A DNA stretch of 64,000 bases, taken from contig OY723277.1 of NCBI GenBank assembly GCA_963210315.1, positions 1,798,001 through 1,862,000 of the forward strand, given 5' to 3'. This document shows, piece by piece, positions 53,534-63,536 of this stretch (position 1 is its first letter; the number at the start of each line of letters is the position of its first letter). This DNA comes from Rhynchopus euleeides (taxonomy: Eukaryota > Euglenozoa > Diplonemea > Diplonemida > Diplonemidae). The notes beneath the pieces were generated by a model. It was not told where the DNA came from. It saw nothing but the letters and a program-made list of their open reading frames with translations, and searched no databases. A program made the translations under genes and the position numbers.

Positions 53534-54715
53534 CAGGCCTGGGCGGGGAACGAGCCCTTTTTCCAGGTTTTTTGGGTCGGGGAACCAGGTTTTTTCTAAG
53601 AATTTTTACAAGGGAATTTTTGCTCGCCCCCCCACAGTTTCCAGGCGCGTGCCCGTCAGGCGGGACTTTTTCTCTGATTTCTCTCCGCGTCATCATTGAC
53701 AGCTCTCGAGTGATGCCCAGAGATGCTTGCGGCAGAGAGTGCCCCTCATGCGCGTTACAGCTGAAAATGAATGAGGATCATCTGGCACTCGTTCTCATCG
53801 GGGGTTGTGCTCCGCAGGGACTCAATACACCTTGGCACTCTCGCAGGGCTGGACATGCCAGCAGCTGGAGGACAGTTACAAAGCTGCCCCCGACGCCACC
53901 CACCTGCTGGCCCCTTCAGGTCTGAAAGCCCAAAAGCTCCCGGGGATTTTGCAGTGGTGCGCACCATATTCAGCGCAGGGTGATCTCTCCGATTTTCCAA
54001 AACTGCTGGTTTACGGGTTTGGGGAACGGTCGTCGGCAGACCGTTGAAATGCCCGTGTTAGCAAGGCACACTCACGTTTCAGGTAGCGTGTCGCGTGTCA
54101 CGCATGTCGCGAACGCGGCAAGTGTACCTCCCAGGTGGGGAAGCCCGACCTCCTGTCCGATGTCAGTCAGGCTTCGAAGAAGCGCTTCATGGATGCGGCG
54201 CTGACCCGGGGAAGTGAGATAGATGGACGGGCACACGCTACATGGGGGGTCTGGGGGGCGTGAGCCCCCCAGCCGCCGGAGGCCACGGTAGCGAACATCT
54301 GTTCGTGTGGGCGTACAGATTCTGTGCGAGTTGGCTGCGTCCTCAGAGGCGACTGGAGTGGTTGGACCCCGACTTGATGGGATTCGAAGGACTTGAATAC
54401 GAGACGTACGCCACAGGGGGGTCTGGGGGGCGTGAGCCCCCCAGCCGCCGGAGGCCACGGTAGTGAACGTCTGGCTCTCCAGTTGGCCAGCAAGGCGAAC
54501 GGTACGTGGGACAGACTTCCCTTCCATCCTTGTGCGCGCCCTGTCGACTGGGGAAAACTTAGAAAAAGTTTTTTCCTCTGCGAAACAACCTTAGAAAAAA
54601 ATTCCCCTAACAAAATTCTTAGAAAAAAACTTTTTTTCCCCTTACAAAAATTCTTAGAAAAAAAGTTCAGAATCCTGAAAGTGGGGAACAAGCCCCCCAG
54701 TTAGGAACAGCCCTG
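53534..54715. mobile_element. hATb: 1.2 kb hAT-type element in the same target as hATa
   Basis: Left end CAGGCCTGGGCGGGGAAC, right end (inverted) CAGGGCTGTTCCTAAC, flanked by CTCTAAAC (53526-53533, 54716-54723). Its left duplication is the right duplication of hATa, so the 8-mer occurs three times. Two hairpin modules (54243-54301, 54416-54473). Stretches of AGAAAAAA/TTTTTTCT flank the centre. Terminal repeats are imperfect. Confidence 0.75.
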
Positions 54716-54725
54716 CTCTAAACCC

Positions 54726-54790
54726 TTTTTTTTTTTTTTTTTTTTTTAGGAGAGGGGGCCCGGTGCCTGCGCGCGTCCTGTCGTACCCTC
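54726..54790 (-). mobile_element. short poly(A) retroposon, truncated copy 2
   Basis: On the minus strand a 43-bp sequence followed by A22. It is flanked by a 25-bp direct repeat of B2 sequence: the right copy is 54791-54815, and the left copy is 51012-51034 plus 54724-54725 once the two later hAT-type insertions are removed. B1 shows the empty site. A 5'-truncated retrotransposed copy is the natural reading. Confidence 0.75.
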
Positions 54791-55429
54791 AGACCCTTTG
54801 CGTGGCTCTAAACCCAAAAATTTGCTCGAAAATGGCCTCAAATAGCCTAAAACAGCCCATTCTGGCCACCCCGAAAAAAAAATTCGAAAAGGGTCCCCCT
54901 ATAGAAGTTGCCCAAAAATACCGAAAATAACGCGGTATTACCGGTAATAACGGTAATAACGTTACCGATAACGTTATTACCGTTACTGATAACGGTATTA
55001 CCGTTACCGATAACGGTAATAACGGTAATAACGTTACCGATAACGTTATTACCGTTCCTGATAACGGTAATAACGGTATTACCGTTATCGATAACGGTAT
55101 AACGCGGAAAAATAACGTTACCGATTTTCGGATAACGTTATTCGGCCGTTCTGGAACGTTATTAACGGTAAGTTATTTTACCGAAAAAATAACGGTATTA
55201 CCGTTACTGGTAACGCAATAACGCCCGATGTATGGTTATACATGTAAAATTTACAAGATCCCACCGTGAAAGTTCACATGTTATGAGTGGTAGTTTGGCA
55301 GCTGGAGCTAGAGCATGCTCGGCGAACACGCGCTTCAAAGGAAACCAGGGGGGAAAAAAATTAGGAACAGCCCCCCCCCTTCTGGAAAACAATGTGTATA
55401 CTGGGGGAGGCCCTTCGCTCAGGAGTGCT

Positions 55430-55557
55430 CACGGTGGACTCCCACCCCCTGGGGCGGGGGTTATGGCGGGGGTCTGGACCCCCGCGGGCGGGGGTACCCA
55501 CCCCCGATATTCCGATATCCCAAAAAGGTGCACCCTGACGTGTGGGAGTCCACCGTG
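55430..55557. mobile_element. H: 128-bp miniature of the CACGGTGGACTCC family
   Basis: Ends CACGGTGGACTCCCAC and GTGGGAGTCCACCGTG, matching the A termini, around a GC-rich centre with CCCCCGCGGGCGGGGGT. The flanking dinucleotides are CT and CA, so no clean duplication is seen. Confidence 0.6.
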
Positions 55558-55814
55558 CAGAAAAGTGAGTTGGCTGGCGAAGTTTTGGTGCCAAATTGGC
55601 ACAGTTTGGCACAGAGCGAGGGCCCCCGCTGGGCTATGTGTCTGGTTGTCTCGTGCGCGAAAGGGCTTATGCGCTGGCGAAAAAAAAATACAAAAAAAGG
55701 CAACGAAAAATGGCAACACGCGTGTCGTGATGTGTATATCTAGGCAAGGCAGGTCCTGAAAAGATTTTTTTGGGGCTCCGCCACTGTACCTTTATTTTTT
55801 TTACTAGTTACGAG

Positions 55815-56760
55815 CAGGGTATAAGATAGACTTTTTTTCTGGCGCCGTTTTCCGGTTTTTCTGGTTTTGAATTTTTTCGCGCGCGCCTTCGGCGCGCGCG
55901 ACCCGCGCAAACCCTCTCAGAATCACACCCAACACGGCTGGACCAGGCTCTGCCGAACAGCAGTGGCGTGTTGCTCCACGCAGCTCCCCGAAGGGACGGA
56001 ACTGAGCTTTCAATGCGTCCACGTACTGACGGAGCGCGGCTTGGCATCACCTCCCGCATCAGGACAAACCCCCCGAGGGTGCTGCTCTGCTGGTACGCCT
56101 CACGAAGGGCAACTACCTTCATGGTCGAGCTTGTTGCATGACCACCCCCTTGAGGCAGTCAGTCAGATGCTGCGCACAACATGCGCTCATGCGAACACCA
56201 GCGGGTGTCTCCAACACTGCACAAATCGCGGTCCCGCCAGAACCCGAATCCGTCGATCCTCTCCAAAGCGGACGTGCACTCCCGAAAACACCGGAGTTTG
56301 CATGTGCCATCCCCAGCAAGGCAAACGTGCTCGAGACAAGGTCGTAGCTTGCGTGGATGACAGGGTGGTCCTTGGCAGTGTGCACCGCAACGAGATTGAG
56401 TGCATGCGCTCGGCAAGCCGCCCAGAAGGAGTACGGTGCGGTCGGAATGATCAAGCTACCGGAGTATCTCGAAACTTCAAACAGAGAAGACCTGCATGAC
56501 GAGGACATCACCACCCACCGGGCCTCCCGCTGGGCTCCTTTTCTCCGCTTCTCTGCTTTCTTTTGACTGTTTGAGCTCCGTGCGGATCACGATGGGGTCA
56601 CTTTTCATATTTTTTTGGCTAATGGTCCCACTGGTTGACTGTCACAAAGGTTCCCCAAAAACCGGCGAAAATCCGATCGGCCTTTTTTTTTTTCCAGAAA
56701 ACCGGAAACCGGGAAACCCTGGTTTTGAAAACCGGAAAACCAGACCTATCTTATCCCCTG
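55815..56760 (-). mobile_element. hAT element with transposase remnant
   Basis: 946 bp. Ends CAGGGTATAAGATAGAC and (inverted) CAGGGGATAAGATAGGTC, flanked by a perfect 8-bp duplication GTTACGAG (55807-55814, 56761-56768). Subterminal runs of GTTTTCCGG/CCGGAAAAC. Encloses a minus-strand frame with a hAT-type motif, which supports the classification of the other CAGG-ended elements here. Confidence 0.9.
56119..56508 (-). pseudogene. hAT transposase fragment
   Basis: About 130 codons. The segment FWAACRAHALNLVAVHTAK followed by a hydrophobic stretch resembles the conserved C-x-A-H-x-L-N-L-V block of DUF4371-type hAT transposases, which lies after the second catalytic region. The rest of the enzyme is missing and neighbouring frames are broken. 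Its location inside a well-bounded hAT element makes the assignment more secure than motif alone. Confidence 0.6.
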
Positions 56761-56768
56761 GTTACGAG

Positions 56769-57184
56769 CGACGAAGCGTAGCGAAGTCGCGAAGTAACGA
56801 AGGAAATCGTACGACTGAAGCTTTGGATTAGCACCTCATGCCACTTCACAGGGCCTCAACACAGCCTTGAGACAGCAAGTGTGCGCTCAACAAAAAGTAG
56901 TCCGGAACTGTTCTCCCACAGTTGCTGGACAGGGTGTCTGTAATAAAGCGAAAGGAGTACGATTTTTCCCCCACACGTTTTTTTTTACCGAGGAAAATGC
57001 GCGTGTTATCAGCATGTTATCAGCGCCAGGGACATCAGGGAAGGGCCATGTTTTTTTTGACGAATGTGGCCCCCCCTCCCCTCCCCCAACACCTTAGTAT
57101 CATGTCCCCTCCACCCCGCCAACAGGACATCTGGTTATATTTGTACGATCCTAGATCCCCCTCCCATATCCCCCCCCCCCCCTA
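56769..57184. other. spacer between hAT element and element I
   Basis: No gene. 56769-56805 is a short self-similar run (CGACGAAGCGTAGCGAAGTC) also seen at 42660-42692 in B1. The end is a C-run with the TA target of element I. Confidence 0.4.
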
Positions 57185-58085
57185 GGGCAGCGTTAAAAAA
57201 AACGCTAAAACGTTTCACGTTTTAAAACGTTTCGTTTTATGAAAACGTCACAGCTCGAAAAAAACGCGTTTTGAAACGTCATCAGTACTTGGGGTTTTTA
57301 CTAGGGGAAGGGCCATCCTAGCCTAGGCTAGGGCCAGCCGTCCTGCAGTAAGTGGCGGCTTGCGATGAATACCACATCGCAGACGCCCAGATCGCAGCAG
57401 ATTCGCCCTTCACCCAGCCCACCCACGCCGACTCCTCAGGGCAATGCTGGCATGCACTGCCTCAGGGTTTGAAGAGCTGGGGGTGATGACTAGCTTGCGG
57501 GTTTGCAGCACTAATGTGGCATATCGATATGGGGTATCCCACATGGGTGATAGGTCGCTATCCCACAGGGGGCACGTGTTCTCACAGGGGGGAACACACG
57601 CACTCCCGTCTCGGTCGCTATCCCCGGTGAGATATCCCACCCTGTTCTCCTACATGGGATATCCCAACCGTCCTGTCCACTGTGTGGCTATTCGCGCAGA
57701 CGGCTGTGAATGTTCGTGTAGTGCGTTCAAAGACAAGTCCTCACAGAGCGGAACCAGTGTCCTTCGGCCAGAAGTTGGGTCCTCTCTCTCAACCATCCGG
57801 TAATGGGAGTACGTCGAGCTGATCGAGATGGGTGCTGCTGGCAATAATCATGCCAGAAGTGTTCTCTCCCTGAATTTCCCACACCGTTCTGTCGCGCAAG
57901 CCACATTTCCCTTCACATTGCATGGGTGCGCTGCAGGCCACTTGGGCGTTTTTTTTGACGTTCCGCGAGATTCCAAAAAAACGCGTTTTTGATAAAAAAC
58001 GAAAACGTTTTGACGTTTTGAAACGTTTCGTTTTGATGATTTTGCCCAAAACGCGTTTTTGAGGCGGTTTGGTTAAACGCTGCCC
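57185..58085. mobile_element. I: 0.9 kb element with AAACGTTT arrays
   Basis: Ends GGGCAGCGTTAAA and (inverted) GGGCAGCGTTTAA, flanked by TA (57183-57184, 58086-58087). Both subterminal regions (57195-57290 and 57945-58075) are dense in AAACGTTTCGTTTT and AAACGCGTTT words. The centre has repeats around ATATCCCAC / GGGATATCCC. A short frame (57444-57803) ends with CxCxxF near a Cys-rich spot but is not identifiable. Confidence 0.8.
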
Positions 58086-58087
58086 TA

Positions 58088-58402
58088 GGGGGGGTCATAA
58101 GCCCGTACAAAACCACATTTTTCAACATACCATCAGAACCGCCCTAATACCTGATCTGACCCGAAAATCCGACCCATACCCCCCCGGAAACCGTCTGGAG
58201 CCCACTTGTGACACCTGATGCGCACTTTTGTGATGATTTTTTGGGGTCCTAAGGAGGATTCTTCATATTCCTGGATTTCCCGAATTTCCTGGATTTCCCC
58301 CGGCCCCTTAGGCGATTTCAGGGCGGACAGGGCGGACATATCCGGACCGGAAATCCGGGTGTCCGGATGTCCGGGTCCAATTTTGACCCCCCCCCCCCCC
58401 CC
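58088..58402. mobile_element. K: partial element with TAGGGGGGGTCA end and GGACATGTCC words
   Basis: Starts TAGGGGGGGTCATAAGCCC, similar to the C ends, and matches 63113-63233 in inverted orientation over about 130 bp (58115-58250). Words of the type GGCGGACA / TCCGGATGTCC follow at 58314-58380. Interrupted or bounded by I on the left and C3 on the right, so its full extent is unclear. Confidence 0.5.
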
Positions 58403-58404
58403 TA

Positions 58405-59898
58405 GGGGGGGTCAAATGGGGGTGACAAACACGATTTTTCAAAAAACCGGCGCAGAGGCCCCAAAGCCCCCGTAAACCCTCCAAACCCCCCCAGATCGGT
58501 CCGGAAACCCATCGAACCCCACTTTTCCACCATTCCGGGCACCTCAGGTGCCCGAATTGGGGTACCTAAATTTTGTGCCACCGTTTGGTACCGTACAGTG
58601 CCACTGTGTGGGAGGTTGGAAAAGAAAATGCCCCAACACACCACATCTGAGGGTTGCAATGCATGTTGCTTGCCAACCACGTCATCCGGTGGGTGTCAGG
58701 CGCTATGTAGGTGGCATTAGCCAGGTCTTCGATGTGTTCTGGCTTGTATATATACCTCCCTGCCTGCGGCACAGGCACTGCCTTTGTCCCCCACACCAGC
58801 CACAGAGAGCGTATTGTACTCGGTCCACGGTTGCTGATTCATTGTGATGCGTTGTATCCTCGAGTGAACGTCACACACTAGTGGCACCACCACCCGCCAT
58901 CCGAGAGCTGTATTGACTTTGCGCGCTTCCGTTGTATTCACCTCGCCACGCATATTGCACCGTTCAGTACCAGTGCTCTTGGGCCAGGCAAAGTAGACCG
59001 CAGCAACTACCAATTCTGGCACAATGGGTACCACGACAGCGCACTTCATGTGTTCCCGGAATGTACAGCTCGTGTTGCAACAGTCGTTGTCAACACATCC
59101 CGGTTGTGGAGCACTGCTGCACAGGAATCACACGACCATCTGGACTGTTCCGTACCTACAGGCAGCCTCCCGGTGCATGGTGGCAGGGAGGTATACCGTA
59201 TACGTAAATATTATGGAACGTAAATATTATGGAACGGGCCCATTTTTGGCCGGTCCGTTCCATAATATTTACGTTCCAAAATATTTACAGGGCCAGTTGG
59301 GGACTCGGTGGTGAGGACGGCTTGCGTCAGGAATCGCGCGAAAAGTGCACGAGTAGGTCCCGTCAGGGACTCTGCATGCCGTCCGATCACCTGGTCCAAG
59401 TCCCCGAGTCGCAGAAAGCCCTGTAAATATTATGGAACGAAAAAAATCTGGAACGCCAACCCACCAGCGTTCCAAAATATTTACGTTCCATAATATTTAC
59501 GTTCCATAATATTTACGTTCCAAAATATTTACGTATACGGTATATACAAGCCAGAACACATCGAAGACCTGGCTAATGCCACCTACATAGCGCCTGACAC
59601 CCACCGGATGACGTGGTTGGCAAGCAACATGCATTGCAACCCTCAGATGTGGTGTGTTGGGGCATTTTCTTTTCCAACCTCCCACACAGTGGCACTGTAC
59701 GGTACCAAACGGTGGCACAAAATTTAGGTACCCCAATTCGGGCACCTGAGGTGCCCGGAATGGTGGAAAAGTGGGGTTCGATGGGTTTCCGGACCGATCT
59801 GGGGGGGTTTGGAGGGTTTACGGGGGCTTTGGGGCCTCTGCGCCGGTTTTTTGAAAAATCGTGTTTGTCCACGTAAAAGGGTGGCATTTGACCCCCCC
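58405..59898. mobile_element. C3: third copy of long-TIR element C
   Basis: TA duplications at 58403-58404 and 59899-59900. Same orientation of the centre as C2. Without the nested 345-bp element and its extra TA, the length is 1147 bp, matching C1 and C2 to 1 bp. Confidence 0.9.
59196..59540. mobile_element. D: 345-bp MITE nested in C3
   Basis: Ends CCGTATACGTAAATATT and (inverted) the same, flanked by TA (59194-59195, 59541-59542). C1 and C2 give the empty site. Subterminal words ACGTTCCATAATATTTACG and CGTTCCAAAATATTTACG repeat in both orientations. The central 130 bp is unrelated GC-rich sequence. Confidence 0.95.
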
Positions 59899-59915
59899 TA
59901 CCCCCCCCCCCCCCC

Positions 59916-61029
59916 CAGGGCTGTAAATAAGGTTTGGGGGTCAGGAGTCGGGAGTCGGGAGTCGGTTATTTACAGTCACCTAAGGTACCTGGGGTGGGGG
60001 GCTGGGGGGGACGGGCGGTCTCAAACCCTACTCAATCCTGCACGCATCCTGTAGTACGGCCACCTCTGCCGTGGAGAGTCCCATGGACCCTCCAGCAGTC
60101 GCCCACCATTCGGTCAGGGCGGACTGACTCGGCGCTTGCGGGGTCTTCCCGCGTGCGAGGTGGTCCGCGAAGAAGCACGCGACGCACAGCGCCATGTTGG
60201 CTGTCCCAGCCAACCCCCCACTTCGCCCGCAGCGCCCCACACGCTGCGAGCACCTCACTCACGGCAGCAGTATTTGGCTGCATAGCTCTCAGTATTTCCC
60301 GTGCATGCAGCGCATGCATCCACAAATTTTGTGGATGCATCCACACACAGCCTGGAGCTCCGAAGCCCTGCATGCAGGCCTGCCTGCAGTGGATGAATGC
60401 CTGTATGCCAAATCAAAAATCCATTTTTTGACATTTTCGGGCATCCCTGGATGCCGTGGATGCATGCATGGATGCATCCACACCATCCACGGCCCCACTG
60501 AGAGCTATGTTGGCTGTGAGTCAAACACTACTGCCTCTACCTGAGGCATGTTTTGTGTCGCAACAGTTGCGTCACATGTGTGACGCATCTGTGTGGAGTG
60601 TGTGTGGTTGTGCACGTGTGCGCTGCGGTATGCTCAACCACCTGATGGGGGCGGAACACAACTCTTCTTGGGAGCTGCCAGGATCTGGCAAAAGGGGCGG
60701 GAAAGGGGCGCCGTATTCACAGCAGTGGTTTGGCAATGAACTCACCCCAGTTCAGAGACCGGTAATGAAGAAGATGACTGGGAGGCACACACCATGTCCC
60801 ACCCAGCGGGACCCCTACACCCCCACCCACCCATCGGGACCCCCCCTCCTCGGGTGTTCCAAAAACCCTTTCTTTTGAATATTTGGAGTCTGTGCGGATC
60901 GCAGTGGGGTCATTTTGGCCATGGGGTGCCTAATACCGCACATTCCCTAAGGGAAGCAAGGCAACCCTCCCAATCCCAAAAAATCCGGCGCGAGTCGGGA
61001 GTCGGGAGTCGGCCTTATTTACACCCCTG
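59916..61029. mobile_element. hAT-type element between C3 and GGACATGTCC array
   Basis: Ends CAGGGCTGTAAATAAGG and (inverted) CAGGGGTGTAAATAAGG. The flanks are C-rich on both sides, so the 8-bp duplication cannot be read with certainty. Both ends carry (GGAGTCG)n in the same orientation. A GCATGCATCC-rich inverted segment occupies about 60279-60510. A short frame at 60030-60260 (minus) is not identifiable. Confidence 0.7.
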
Positions 61030-61049
61030 GGCCCCCCCCCCCCCCCCCC

Positions 61050-61200
61050 CCCCCCCCGGACATTTCCCGAATTTCCCGCCCGGACATCCAGAAATGTCCG
61101 CCCCGGACAGGGCGGACATGTCCGGGCGGACATTTTCTGGTGTCCGGATGTCCGGGCGGACATGTCCGGACCCGGAAATTCGGGAAATCCAATTTTGACC
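61050..61200. repeat. GGACATGTCC word array
   Basis: Dense direct and inverted copies of GGCGGACATGTCCGG and GTGTCCGGATGTCC after a C-run of more than 20. The same words occur at 58314-58380 before C3, and both arrays run into CCAATTTTGACCCCC. Probably subterminal sequence of the K family. Confidence 0.7.
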
Positions 61201-61317
61201 CCCCCCCCCCCGGACATGTCCAGCCAGGACCTCAATAGTTTGATTTTTGGTCCAGAAAATAGTTTGAAAATTTTTGAAATCTGGGTGCCCAAAAAAAAAT
61301 TTCCTAAGACCGGCGAT

Positions 61318-61720
61318 TTGTAGGGGGACCCTTTCGAATTTTTTTTTGGGGAAGGGTAAATTGAACGTTTTTGGCCAAATGAAGCCACTGCGACCATTCC
61401 CGGGCCTCGGAAATCAGATTTTGGCCCCTCAAATGCGGTGCCGGTCCGGACAAAAAACCGAAAAAATCGTGAAAAATGGCCCATTTTCCCCAGCAATGGG
61501 CCAAAAATGCCCCCCGGACACCCCCAGAGACCTGTCCTAATCCGGGGTGCCAGTAGGGGGGACCTTTCGATTTTTTTTTTCGAGGAGAGGTCAATTGAAC
61601 GTTTTTGGACATCTGAGGCCACTGCGACCATTCCCAGGCCTCGGAAATGAGATTTTTGGCCCTCAAATGGGGTACCAGTCCCCACGAAATTCCGAAAAAA
61701 ATCATGAAAATCGAAAGGTC
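61318..61720. repeat. imperfect tandem duplication
   Basis: Two units starting at 61321 and 61555 share GGGGACC..TTTCGA..TTTTTT, then AATTGAACGTTTTTGG, GCCACTGCGACCATTCCC and a CCTCGGAAATSAGATTTT stretch. A third partial start is at 62018. No gene seen from 61721 to 62108 either. Confidence 0.7.
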
Positions 61721-62108
61721 CCACGCACCAACCAAAAATCGCACGAAGGCCGGGTGTTACAGGCCTCAACCAGGGTTCCAAGGCTCTCCACTTCCTGGCT
61801 GCGTCAGGGATCACCGGGTACAGCGAGCAGGATTCCCTGTCCTGACACCCCAGCATGTACCACCGGAAGAACCCGAAACAGCAGCCGCCCCTCATGGGGG
61901 TTGCAAGAGGCACGGAAATCGTTCAAATCGGACCAAGTCCGAAAATTCGGCACTTTCTTGGGTACAAATTGCGGTCCGAAATTTTCCGATTTTTTGAAAA
62001 AAGGCTAATTCTGTAAGGGGGACCTTTTCGAATTTTTTTTTCGGGCACTTTTTCCACAAGGAAATGTCCGCCCTGTCCGCTACTGTCCACTACCGATTTC
62101 AAGGATCC

Positions 62109-63112
62109 TCCTAAAAAATGTACCTCAGTTTCGTACCTTGCCTTTGTACCTGAACCACTCCCGACCGCAGTATTTCGTTCTTTGCAAGGAAAGGGTATCA
62201 CTACGCTCACCCAGCACGCCGAGCAACACATGCCGTGTGCCTAGGGCCTCGCAGAGGTGTCAGATGCTGCTGCAGAGGGGTACCTTGCTCGAAAGACGCT
62301 CGCCAAACGGGAGATGTGCGGGGTCCCGGCAGAGAGCGTTGTGGCAGACCTGCGTCAGAAGAAAACGGCACACGACATCCGTGAGGCGACATTATTTCGG
62401 GCGCTCCGTCGGGCTGGGTACATAGGAGAGCGAGTGGGACGTGGTGACGACAGATATATGCAGTGGTGCATCAACTGCACGCACGTGCGAAAAGCGGCGT
62501 TCCTTGCTGGCCAAGAAAGATGTCACCTGCACTCCTACTCCTCCCACTCCTCCTGCTCCTACCCCTACACCAACTGATGTGGGCAGTGAGTGATGGCAGC
62601 TCCAGAGCAGCAGATGATCTAGGAAGCGATGAGCGGGTCAGCCGGGCAGACTACCCCAGTCCGTACCGGAAGTACGAAGCGTTGCGGGCCCGCCACCACC
62701 GCCTCCAGGAGAGGACCCGAGGATTAAGAGTAGGGTTGTACAACGCCAGGGGAGAGTATTCCCCTGGCGTTGAGACATCCCTGACGATCTTGCGGTCGCA
62801 CTGTGGGGGTTGAGTCGGCAGGCAGATGCCTATCCAATGACTTTGTTGAGTCCTCACATGGTACACTCTCATACGTGCTGTTGAGACTGCGTGGTGTACT
62901 ACACCCAGAAGGTGGCTGAACTCATTCAGCTGGCGCAACAACACAACATTCCCACCAATCAGGTACAAGAAAGACCTTGCCGAGGCACTGGGGAGGCAAC
63001 ATCGTGCCACCTGAGCCGGAACCACCGCAGAAAAGGCAAAGAACGAAATATTGCGGTCGGGAGTGGTTCAGGTACAAAGGCAAGGTACGAAACTGAGGTA
63101 CATTTTTTAGGA
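62109..63112. mobile_element. L: 1.0 kb element with 75-85 bp terminal repeats
   Basis: TCCTAAAAAATGTACCTCAG at the left and its complement at the right, continuing for about 75 bp each (through CGTACCTTGCCTTTGTACC and TATTTCGTTCTTTGC). Comparison with 58240-58265 suggests insertion at TA within a K-family sequence. The interior has an open stretch at 62257-62577 with protein-like content. Confidence 0.7.
62257..62577 (+). pseudogene. coding-like fragment inside L
   Basis: About 106 codons without a proper ATG start. Central part ARKTLAKREMCGVPAESVV then EATLFRALRRAGYIGERV looks like helical coding sequence. No family recognised. Likely a captured or decayed gene piece. Confidence 0.35.
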
Positions 63113-63233
63113 CCCCAAAAAATCATCACAAAAGTGCGCATCAGGTGTCACAAGTGGGCTCCAGACGGTTTCCGGGGGGGTATGGGTCGGATTTTCGGGT
63201 CAGATCAGGTATTAGGGCGGTTCTGATGGTATC
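63113..63233. repeat. inverted copy of K sequence
   Basis: Reverse complement of 58115-58250 with few differences, ending near CAGAACCGCC/GGCGGTTCTG. Either the far end of one large K element or a second truncated copy. Confidence 0.65.
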
Positions 63234-63536
63234 AGGGTTTCCCCGACGTGGCTATTTAGCCATTTGGGCCAAATTTTAGGATTTTTCGAAAATCCGGCGA
63301 TGGCTAAATAGCCATGGGGTATTTTTTAGGATTTTTCGGAGGTGGGCCACTAGGAGGGGTGGTCTAAAGGACTTGGGTAGGTCAGCCTGACGGAAGACGA
63401 CCGGGTAGGTTTTGCGTTGGCCGGAGGTCTTTTTTGCGCACGCCACCTGTCGTACCTCACGCCACGTTCATTCCTATCATCATGCACCCTTGCAGACGCA
63501 CACGAGTACCTACTGTCCTGGTGCTTGACTGTCAAC

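Larger units (their letters stand above)
49428..55234. mobile_element. B2: second copy of B, split by later insertions
   Basis: Flanked by GTTATA (49422-49427, 55235-55240). Near-identical to B1 over 49428-51034 and 54816-55234. The break corresponds to one site in B1 (after 43713) and holds a poly(T)-bearing retroposed fragment plus two hAT-type elements. Inserted into G. Confidence 0.9.
45606..55268. mobile_element. G: outermost CACGGTGG-type element of the nested stack
   Basis: The ends CACGGTGGGATCTTGTAAAT... and the exact inverted copy ...ATTTACAAGATCCCACCGTG (about 34 bp) are flanked by AA on both sides (45604-45605, 55269-55270). Removing the insertions A2 (45711-48772) and B2 (49428-55234) leaves about 0.8 kb. 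The interior of G is almost wholly palindromic TACATGTA-type words. The pre-insertion sequence at the B2 site is recovered exactly by comparing G's own left arm with its right arm. The terminal CACGGTGG and 2-bp duplication are shared with A1/A2, so G is a non-autonomous relative. Confidence 0.8.

Noticed and set aside
54240..54475. tRNA-derived SINE (GATTCGAAGGACTTGAA resembles a B box)
   Set aside because: No A box at the right spacing, no cloverleaf, and the segment is part of the hairpin-module spacer inside a hAT-type element.
51144..54786. LTR retrotransposon based on the 39-bp direct repeat at 51152 and 54748
   Set aside because: The repeats abut A-runs and each lies in its own target duplication, so they are two retroposon copies, not terminal repeats of one element.
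55430..55557. Clean 2-bp target duplication for miniature element H
   Set aside because: Flanks are CT and CA; ends are convincing but the duplication is not.
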